Positions 1 through 5,686 of a DNA stretch of 5,686 bases are shown one piece after another. Position 1 is the first letter of the stretch; each line of letters starts with the position of its first letter. Source of the DNA: Planctomycetaceae bacterium. GTDB lineage: Bacteria > Planctomycetota > Planctomycetia > Planctomycetales > Planctomycetaceae. The position numbers were made by a program, and so were the translations under genes. The notes under the pieces were generated by a model. The model did no database searches. It was not told where the DNA came from and saw nothing but the letters and a program-made list of their open reading frames with translations. Location: NCBI GenBank assembly GCA_947463775.1, contig CANHVD010000418.1, positions 1 to 5,686 of the forward strand. Direction: 5' to 3'.

Positions 1-2451
1 CACGGGAACTCGACCGCCCGCAATGCGAGGCGTGGCTTTCATGCCGAAGATCTCCTGAATTCGGACGGCCAACACCGGCGGACGACCTTCTTCGTAAGTC
101 AGACGCATGCGACTGCCGGTTGGCACAGTAATTCGCTCCGGGGCTTCTCGCTCAATCGTTTGCACCAAAGCGTAATCCATCTTCGACTGCAACGTCGACA
201 ACCACGGCGCGGACTTGAGATCGGCGAACGAGCGGCGACCATGACATAACTCGCGCAGAACTTCCAGCATCGTCGAATCATCAAACGCCGGCAGAGGCAG
301 ATCGGGCATCCATTGTTTCAGGCAGCGAACGCGAGCCAGAAAATTTGAGAATGCATCGTCGTCGGCCGGGATCACGGACTCCAGTTGTCCTTTCGCCGCG
401 TCAAACAAGACTTCGGCGGCCGCCTCGCGATCGGTAATGGCGGTTGGAGATTCGTCCAGAATCAAATCGGCAAAGGCAACTCGTCGGCGAGCCACCACTT
501 GTTTCTGAGTCGGATGAAAGAACAATTCTTCGCCACTTCGAACCTGATCCTGCGGCAACCATTCGCGTTGCACTTCGGAAGCTTGCCGGACTGTGGCTTC
601 GATGCCCGCTCCGTCAATGTCGACACAAAGAAACAGCGGAGACTTCTGCACGGCCGATTTTGGCCCCAGCTTGACCCCTCGACCTCCAACCATCAGACCT
701 TTGTCGCTCGTGACATCGCGTCGTCGTGCAACTCGGTCCGGAAATCCCGCGACGAGTGCTCGCAGCAGAACTTCGTCGGAAGCGTCTTCACCCATACTTG
801 AAGCAGCACCGGCACGAGCCAACTGGCGATCGCATTCGCCGTGAAGTGAGGAGCCAAGTTGCCTGGCCACCTGAGTCAACGTGCGAACGGCGTTGCGATT
901 GATTTCACCACATGGAGAATTCGTCTGCCCGGTATTCAGAAAGTCCTCCACGGCGTGCAATCGATCCAGCACGTCGGATCGTGAACGATGGATGCTTGTT
1001 GTCCGCATCCCGCCGCCCTGATTTCCAGCACCGCGAGAATTACGATCCGCCGCCGGGCCACGCAGGAATGGATCGCGTTCCGACAGCATCGCCGCCATCA
1101 GAGCTGCTCGATCCGGTTGGCCCAGCCGAAACGCTTCGACCAGCAAGCGGCCAATGCGAGGAGCCACGGGAAGCTGGACGATCATTTGCCCCAGCGATGT
1201 AATGCCTGATTCATCGATCGCGCCGAGCAAACGCAGCAGCTTCACGGCATGATCAATGGATTCTGCGGGCGGAGATTCGAACCACGGAAACGCCGCAATA
1301 TCCGTTTCGCCCCACGCGAACAGCCGCAGCACAGCCGAAGAAAGATCAACGCGATGCAACTCGGCCGCATCGAAATCCGGGCGACGGCGTTGAGCCGACT
1401 CTTCCCACAATCGCAGACAGACCCCCGGCTGAGTACGCCCAGCTCGCCCGGCCCGCTGATCGGTTGAGGCCTTGGAAATGGGGGTGAGTTCGAGTCGATC
1501 GAGTCCCACATCCGCATCGAAGTTCATCTGCCGCGCGAGACCGGTGTCGACGACGGCCGTCACTCCTTCAATCGTCACGGATGTCTCAGCGACGTTGGTC
1601 GACAGAACAATCTTGCGACGATCACATGGCGAGAGAACTCGATCCTGTTCCTCGGGAGTCATGTCACCAAAGAGCGGCAACACCTCCAGATTGTGCCGAC
1701 GCGAGAGCGATTCAAGTTCCGTGCGAGTCTTCATGATCTCGCCGACGCCGGGAAGGAAGACAAGCACATCGCCGGTCGTTTGCTGCAGCACTGTTTCGAT
1801 ACCGCGAGTCGCCAGGTCTGTCATATGCTGACGTTCGCCCGCACGCAAATCTCCGGGGCGAAGATAGTCGATGCGAACCGGATGCAGTCGGCCTTCGCTT
1901 TCGACGATCGGACAATCGCCGAGATACTTCGCGATCGCTGTCGGATCCAAAGTCGCCGACATGACTACGATGCGAAGTTCAGGCCGCACGGTCTGTTGAA
2001 CTCGCCGAACCATGGCCAGAGCAAGATCGCTGTCGAGCCGTCGTTCGTGGAATTCATCGAAGACGACAATCTCGATGTCTTCCAGAAACGGGTCATCCTG
2101 TAATCGTCGCAACAGGACGCCTTCGGTCACGACCAGAATGCGAGTGTCCCGGCTGACGGATTCTTCGAAGCGAACTCGATAACCCACCGTCTGGCCAACT
2201 CGTTCGCCGCATTCAAACGCCATTCGCCGTGCGGCCGTGCGCGCGGCGATCCGGCGAGGTTCCAGCATCACGATCTGGCCGCCGGTTTTTCCAGCCGTTT
2301 TGCTGCCCGCCAGTCCCGCAGCCAGCAAAGCCGGGGGAACTCGAGTCGTCTTGCCGGCCCCCGCTGGTGCTCGCAAAACAACGCAATTGGACGTCTTCAA
2401 CGCGGCCACAAGTTCCGGCAGGACGACATCAATGGGCAGGGACACGGTCAT
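1..2451 (-). CDS. hrpB: ATP-dependent helicase HrpB (DEAH/DEFH-box), 3' end cut by window edge
   Basis: HrpB is a cytoplasmic superfamily 2 helicase of the DEAH/RHA group that couples ATP hydrolysis to RNA (or nucleic-acid) remodelling; its physiological role is poorly defined in most bacteria. The frame is open for 817 codons to the window edge. Motifs appear in the expected order: Walker A APAGAGKTT (residues 28-36), EPRR (64-67), TEGVLLRRL (109-117), motif II DEFH (132-135, the HrpB form of DEAH), SAT in MSATLD (164-169), motif V STNVAETSVTI (284-294) and motif VI QRAGRAGR (332-339). HrpB-type C-terminal signatures follow: FPDRVARRR (570-578), GGRGVKLGPKSAV shortly after, and near the edge QEIFGMKATPRIAGGRVPV. 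E. coli HrpB is about 809 residues and continues some 55 residues past the equivalent point, so only a short tail should be missing. The ATG at 2451-2449 is the only sensible start: an in-frame TGA lies five codons upstream (2466-2464) with no other start between. No clear Shine-Dalgarno sequence precedes it. No key residue is missing and no frameshift is seen. Confidence 0.95.
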   Translation of the reverse strand, partial: MTVSLPIDVVLPELVAALKTSNCVVLRAPAGAGKTTRVPPALLAAGLAGSKTAGKTGGQIVMLEPRRIAARTAARRMAFECGERVGQTVGYRVRFEESVSRDTRILVVTEGVLLRRLQDDPFLEDIEIVVFDEFHERRLDSDLALAMVRRVQQTVRPELRIVVMSATLDPTAIAKYLGDCPIVESEGRLHPVRIDYLRPGDLRAGERQHMTDLATRGIETVLQQTTGDVLVFLPGVGEIMKTRTELESLSRRHNLEVLPLFGDMTPEEQDRVLSPCDRRKIVLSTNVAETSVTIEGVTAVVDTGLARQMNFDADVGLDRLELTPISKASTDQRAGRAGRTQPGVCLRLWEESAQRRRPDFDAAELHRVDLSSAVLRLFAWGETDIAAFPWFESPPAESIDHAVKLLRLLGAIDESGITSLGQMIVQLPVAPRIGRLLVEAFRLGQPDRAALMAAMLSERDPFLRGPAADRNSRGAGNQGGGMRTTSIHRSRSDVLDRLHAVEDFLNTGQTNSPCGEINRNAVRTLTQVARQLGSSLHGECDRQLARAGAASSMGEDASDEVLLRALVAGFPDRVARRRDVTSDKGLMVGGRGVKLGPKSAVQKSPLFLCVDIDGAGIEATVRQASEVQREWLPQDQVRSGEELFFHPTQKQVVARRRVAFADLILDESPTAITDREAAAEVLFDAAKGQLESVIPADDDAFSNFLARVRCLKQWMPDLPLPAFDDSTMLEVLRELCHGRRSFADLKSAPWLSTLQSKMDYALVQTIEREAPERITVPTGSRMRLTYEEGRPPVLAVRIQEIFGMKATPRIAGGRVPV

Positions 2452-2591
2452 TTTGACAACAAATCAGCGTGAGAATCGGCGATCAGACGACACCAGGGAG
2501 GCGGATGATGCGGGTTGTGAGTTCCGGACGCAAGTGGAGGCGGCGAAAGGGTTTTCGGTCCGAGGTTTTCAGCGGCTCAGGGGCCATCAAG

Positions 2592-2607
2592 GTCGGAATT
2601 TTCCGAC
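2592..2607. promoter_or_regulatory. Dyad symmetry, possible operator
   Basis: Two perfect 7-base arms, GTCGGAA (2592-2598) and TTCCGAC (2601-2607), flank a 2-base centre (TT). A 2-base centre is too tight for a good RNA hairpin, so a dimeric DNA-binding protein site is the more natural reading. It lies 141 bases upstream of the hrpB start and about 250 bases upstream of the plus-strand gene. One such dyad in a 400-base region is not far above chance, so the regulatory reading is tentative. Confidence 0.25.
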
Positions 2608-2628
2608 ACCGGCGGTGATCAGTTGTCA

Positions 2629-2639
2629 TACCTAGGGTA
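2629..2639. promoter_or_regulatory. Short palindrome TACC-TAG-GGTA, possible regulatory site
   Basis: An 11-base near-palindrome with 4-base arms (TACC and GGTA) around a TAG centre lies 22 bases downstream of the other dyad in the divergent spacer. It is flanked by GTTG on the left (2622-2625) and CAAC on the right, which gives a looser outer symmetry. It is short enough to be coincidental; its position between two divergent promoters is the only reason to note it. Confidence 0.12.
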
Positions 2640-2857
2640 ATTCCGGCAACAGAAGTTGATTTTGAGAGGGGTATCCGGACAATGGCCAGACAAAATCTCT
2701 CGGCCGCTCGGTCTTCAAAAACCTGCGTCCCGAATGAATGGTATGTCAAATCATTTGGGACTGTTCAACGGTTCTGCCCATGAAGCTTCCTCATCATTGT
2801 GCAAAGAATTTCATGGCGACCAGTGCTACGCGGGAGTTTACGTTGACCACCAGCAGA

Positions 2858-5686
2858 ATGATTAGCCTCAATCGTGGTCTTCAGATCTTTGCAGTGATCG
2901 CTGCCTGCGAGTTGCTGACGGTTCACGCGGTCCTGGCCGCAGATGAGCTCAAACCTGCGGCCGCTGCAGTTGTCTCGGATGGAGTTGTGCGTGAGTCACC
3001 AACGCTTGCATCGCCGCAGCTATCGACGCCTGCGACCCCGCCGACTGATGGTTCAACTCCGATGCCAATGCCTGGGCAGCCTACGCCCGGCACAGAATCA
3101 AAGCCAGCAGACGCATCAGCAAATGCGGCCGTGAAACGTCCCACGGCCGACAAATTCGTGCCGCAGCCAATCGATACGGAGATTCGCAAAAACCCCGAAG
3201 GTAAAGTTACTTTCAACATCAAGGGGCAGCCATGGGAGCCAGTCCTGCAATGGCTGTCTGATGCGTCAGCACTGTCGCTCGACTGGCAGGAGCTTCCGGG
3301 CGATTCGCTCAATCTGATCACGACGCGCGAATACACCATGGAGGAAGCTCGCGATCTGATCAACCGGCATTTGCTCAGTCGTGGTTTCACGATGATCGTG
3401 ACCGGCGAAGTCATGTCGATCATCAAAGTCAAAGAACTCAATCCCGCGATGGTTCAGCGAGTCACTCCGGAGATGCTGGCCAAGTTGCCGGATCACACAA
3501 TGTGCAAAGTCTCGTTTGATCTGGACTGGCTGATTGCTGATGAGGCCGTCGAAGAACTCAAGCCGATGCTCAGCTCCGCCGGACAAATTCATAAGCTCAG
3601 CCGCACCAATCGTCTGGAAGTCATCGACACCGCGATCAGCCTGCGACAACTGTGGGAGTTGATCGAATCGGAACAATCCAAGGATGGCGAAGAACAACTG
3701 GTTCGAGCATTTCATCTCCAGAATCGGCGAGCGGATGACGTCATCAAGATGCTTCGTGAATTGCTGAAACTGCAGGGGCCGGGAGGCGACGCTGCTGGTG
3801 GTGGAGGCGGTGGTGGTGGAATGGATCCCAACATGATGATGCAGATGATGCAGCAAATGCAGCAGCAGATGCAACAGGCGGCCGCCCAGGCCGGTGCCGC
3901 GGGCGGAGCAGCAGGCACCAAAGCCAAAGTGGAAACTCGGTTGGTCCTGAATCAGAAAGAGAACATGATTCTGGCTCAGGCCGCGCCTGACCAGATGGCC
4001 ATCATTGAAAAGGCCATAGAACAAATCGATGTTGTCAGCGGCCGTGAAGGCAGTTTGCTGGACAACATTAATCGGATGAAGATCTACCGGCTGGAATCCA
4101 TCGATCCCCAGACCCTGGCAGACCTGCTGCAGCAACTCGGCGATCTGGATCCCGCAACAGTCCTGAAGGTCGACAAGCAGAAACGATCGATCATTGCCTG
4201 GGCCACGTTAGCCGATCATCTCACGATTACTTCTTTGGTCGAAAAGCTGGATCAGTCGTCACGGAAGATCGAAGTGATTCCATTGCGACGGCTGGACGCA
4301 GAATATGTCGCCGGCACGATTCGTCTGCTGATGGGCAAGGAAGAGGAGAAAGAAGAGAACCCGATGTCGCGGCGCTTCGGGTTCTTTGACTTCGGCGGGA
4401 TGAATAATCAGCAGTCTGTCAAAGAGCCGTCGTTTAAAGTCGAAGCCGACACCGAAAATAATCGTCTGTTGGTCAACGCGAATAACATCGAGATGGATGA
4501 GATCCAGGATCTGCTGATCAAGCTGGGAGAACTTCCTGATCCAAATGCAGCCAATGATGGGGTTCGTGTTTTCGATCTGAACCCGGACGAAGATCTGAAC
4601 GACTTCCGAGAACGTCTGCAGCGATATTGGCGACGCGGGAATGCTATTGAGTTTGATCTTCCTCCACAGGAGCCGAAGGACGAAACACAGCCTGATGAAT
4701 CGAGTGAAAAATCCGAATCCGGAAAGCGGATGCTGAAGGACGGCGATGCCGAGAAGGCAGAGCCTCAGCGAACGGAGAAAAATAAACGCCAGATCAACAT
4801 ATCGACGACCGCCGTTGATTCACATCGGCAACCAGATCCATCACGCGTGCGAGTGTGGCATCGAGGAAAGACCACGGTTGCTGCGGAGGAGTCGCTCCAA
4901 CCGAAGAAGGACAGTCGACCGGGAGCAGATCTTGATCGCCTGTTGGAAGCTCACCGTGCAGATCAACAAAAGACGACCGTCGATAAATCCGCGTTCCTGA
5001 CGGGTTTGACAGACGAAGAAGCTGCATCGCCGGAACGCGATGAAGCTGGCACGAAGTTAACACCCGAAGACAATAGTCCGGCGAATGATGAGCAGACAAA
5101 ATCCTCCGATGACACAGCACCAGGCAAAAAATCTGAGCCGCGAATTAGCCGCGAACTGATTGAAAAGCTGCGAAAACAATTGGATGCCGCGCCAAAAGAG
5201 GATGTAACACAGCAAGAAAACGCAGGTCCCGAGTCTGAAATGCCGGCGACACAGCCTAATGCGGTACCGGCCGTCGAAGATGGCTCCCCGGTGAAAATTT
5301 CCGTGACTCCCGATGGCAAATTAATAGTCAGCAGCAAGGATCCGCAGGCGCTGGCGGAGATGGAAGATTTGATCTCACAGATCGCCGCACCTCGCCGCAG
5401 TTTCAAAGTGTTTCGACTGGAGTACGCGACACCGTCGTGGGTAACTCTCAATCTGAAAGACTTCTTTAAGACCGACGAAGAAACGAAGAGCACTCTGGAA
5501 TACAGCCCGTATTGGGGCATCATGCCGTCAGAGAAGAAAGTCAAAGGCAATCGCACATTGTCGAAGCGTCGTCAGCCGCAGTTTATCTCCGACAATTTCA
5601 CCAGCACGATTCTGGTGCGCGATGCTGACGCGAAGCAGCTGCAGACGATTGAAGATTTGATCAAGATCTATGACGTGCCGGAACCG
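2858..5686 (+). CDS. Exported secretin N-domain (NolW-type) repeat protein, 3' end cut by window edge
   Basis: The first 943 residues of a large exported protein are present and the frame is open to the edge. Residues 1-28 form a signal peptide: basic start MISLNRG, hydrophobic core about 8-26, and likely cleavage near VLAA|DE. A Pro/Ala/Thr-rich linker follows to about 110. An STN/N0-like domain spans about 115-195 (GQPW, then VLQWLSDASALSLDW, then EEARDLINRHLLSRGFT). Secretin_N/NolW-like repeats follow at about 205-272, 279-392, 408-466, 469-560, 566-845 and 848-943. They recur as a hydrophobic strand and helix, then a strand with an N-R/K-L-x-V-type motif (NNRLLVNA at 534-541, GKLIVSS at about 820-826), then a helix ending near LIxxLD. 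In known secretins such domains form the periplasmic rings of type II secretion, type III secretion and type IV pilus channels. No C-terminal pore domain is visible; it may lie beyond the window or be absent. The start at 2858 is chosen for the clean signal peptide. In-frame ATGs at 2813, 2780 and 2738 are possible (TGA stop at 2735), and none has a good ribosome binding site. The family is fairly certain, the exact function unknown. Confidence 0.85.
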   Translation, partial: MISLNRGLQIFAVIAACELLTVHAVLAADELKPAAAAVVSDGVVRESPTLASPQLSTPATPPTDGSTPMPMPGQPTPGTESKPADASANAAVKRPTADKFVPQPIDTEIRKNPEGKVTFNIKGQPWEPVLQWLSDASALSLDWQELPGDSLNLITTREYTMEEARDLINRHLLSRGFTMIVTGEVMSIIKVKELNPAMVQRVTPEMLAKLPDHTMCKVSFDLDWLIADEAVEELKPMLSSAGQIHKLSRTNRLEVIDTAISLRQLWELIESEQSKDGEEQLVRAFHLQNRRADDVIKMLRELLKLQGPGGDAAGGGGGGGGMDPNMMMQMMQQMQQQMQQAAAQAGAAGGAAGTKAKVETRLVLNQKENMILAQAAPDQMAIIEKAIEQIDVVSGREGSLLDNINRMKIYRLESIDPQTLADLLQQLGDLDPATVLKVDKQKRSIIAWATLADHLTITSLVEKLDQSSRKIEVIPLRRLDAEYVAGTIRLLMGKEEEKEENPMSRRFGFFDFGGMNNQQSVKEPSFKVEADTENNRLLVNANNIEMDEIQDLLIKLGELPDPNAANDGVRVFDLNPDEDLNDFRERLQRYWRRGNAIEFDLPPQEPKDETQPDESSEKSESGKRMLKDGDAEKAEPQRTEKNKRQINISTTAVDSHRQPDPSRVRVWHRGKTTVAAEESLQPKKDSRPGADLDRLLEAHRADQQKTTVDKSAFLTGLTDEEAASPERDEAGTKLTPEDNSPANDEQTKSSDDTAPGKKSEPRISRELIEKLRKQLDAAPKEDVTQQENAGPESEMPATQPNAVPAVEDGSPVKISVTPDGKLIVSSKDPQALAEMEDLISQIAAPRRSFKVFRLEYATPSWVTLNLKDFFKTDEETKSTLEYSPYWGIMPSEKKVKGNRTLSKRRQPQFISDNFTSTILVRDADAKQLQTIEDLIKIYDVPEP
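3797..3916 (+). repeat. Low-complexity insert: Gly run then Met/Gln/Ala-rich tract within the secretin-like gene
   Basis: Eight consecutive glycine codons (residues 314-321) are followed by a Met/Gln-rich stretch (about 322-340) and an Ala/Gly-rich stretch to residue 353. The DNA is a degenerate GGN run followed by ATG/CAG/CAA codons. The tract sits inside one NolW-like repeat, between its first strand-helix part (ending near LRELLKLQG) and its second part (VETRLVLNQKENMIL). It is probably a disordered surface loop. Codons for Gly are mixed (GGT, GGA, GGC), so it is not a simple DNA microsatellite. Confidence 0.8.
4667..5278 (+). other. About 200-residue charged, probably disordered linker inside the secretin-like protein
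   Basis: Residues about 604-807 are dominated by Glu, Asp, Lys, Ser, Thr, Pro and Gln, with few large hydrophobics and no cysteine. They lack the alternating strand and helix pattern of the flanking repeats. Two short helix-like patches stand out: DLDRLLEAHRADQQ and SRELIEKLRKQLDAA. The linker appears to split one NolW-like repeat: its first half ends at about 603 (VRVFDLN then FRERLQRYW then IEFDLPP), and its second half resumes at about 808 (VKISVTPDGKLIVSS, then ALAEMEDLISQI). No known domain is recognised here. Confidence 0.65.

Larger units (their letters stand above)
2452..2857. other. Divergent intergenic region between hrpB and the secretin-like gene
   Basis: These 406 bases separate two genes that diverge, so they must carry both transcription starts. 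Short open frames cross the stretch on both strands, but none resembles a known protein or has a convincing ribosome binding site. If the plus-strand gene starts further upstream (at 2738, 2780 or 2813), the spacer is correspondingly shorter. I found no -35/-10 pair good enough to call, no RNA gene, and no terminator-like GC hairpin followed by a T run. Two short dyads are listed separately. Confidence 0.6.

Noticed and set aside
1472..2103. Overlapping plus-strand frames of 119 and 136 codons within hrpB
   Set aside because: Both are reverse-strand shadows of the helicase core, where motifs V and II and their spacing fix the minus-strand frame.
2655..2700. Possible sigma70-type promoter starting at TTGATT
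   Set aside because: At 17-base spacing the -10 position reads ACAATG, which matches TATAAT poorly. No better pair was found nearby.
2483..2749. 88-codon minus-strand open frame mostly in the intergenic spacer
   Set aside because: It is one of the few open frames not covered by a real gene, but it has no ribosome binding site and no recognisable motif. It spans both dyads and probably the promoter region.
2733..2755. Inverted repeat AATGA / TCATT
   Set aside because: Only 5-base arms with a 13-base loop and AT-rich content, well within chance for this region.
2656..2865. 69-codon plus-strand open frame before the secretin-like gene
   Set aside because: It begins with a non-ATG start, overlaps the signal peptide start in another frame, and shows no protein-like pattern.
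2923..3441. 172-codon minus-strand open frame rich in Ser, Gly and Val
   Set aside because: Antisense to the signal peptide, Pro-rich linker and N0-like domain of the plus-strand gene, which has clear domain support. No family recognised.
3266..4135. 289-codon minus-strand open frame antisense to the secretin-like gene
   Set aside because: It lies wholly within a well-supported gene on the other strand. Its Leu/His-rich segment is just the reverse reading of the Met/Gln and Gly tract, and it has no recognisable domain.
4963..5556. 197-codon minus-strand open frame
   Set aside because: Antisense to the secretin-like gene. Its Ser/Gly/Phe/Val-rich translation is the mirror of the Glu/Lys/Asp/Thr-rich linker and repeat.

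Overview
The window fits a bacterium of the Planctomycetota. It has moderately high GC, codes densely on both strands, and lacks strong Shine-Dalgarno sequences before its genes. It also carries a large exported protein built from many secretin N-type repeats, separated by Gly/Met/Gln-rich and charged low-complexity stretches, an architecture I associate with planctomycetes. The assignment is an inference from protein style; no marker gene is present.

Layout. Positions 1-2451, minus strand, hold most of an hrpB gene, a DEAH/DEFH-box ATP-dependent (RNA) helicase. Its 817 N-terminal residues are present and its last few dozen run off the left edge. Positions 2452-2857 are a gene-free divergent spacer of 406 bases, which must hold the start signals of both genes; I see two short dyads there but no convincing sigma70-type promoter. 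Positions 2858-5686, plus strand, hold the first 943 residues of a secretin N-domain (NolW-type) repeat protein with a signal peptide, which runs off the right edge.

The two genes diverge and have no obvious functional link. HrpB is a cytoplasmic nucleic-acid helicase. The secretin-like protein is exported and probably sits in the periplasm or outer membrane as part of a secretion or pilus-type channel, or as an N-domain scaffold that has lost the pore. The visible part does not reach any C-terminal pore domain, so this stays open.

The most notable feature is the build of the secretin-like protein. It has an N0/STN-like domain and about six NolW-like repeats, and several repeats are interrupted at what looks like the same point of the fold by insertions of very different size, including one of about 200 residues. 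I see no mobile element, CRISPR array, RNA gene, defence system or biosynthetic cluster.
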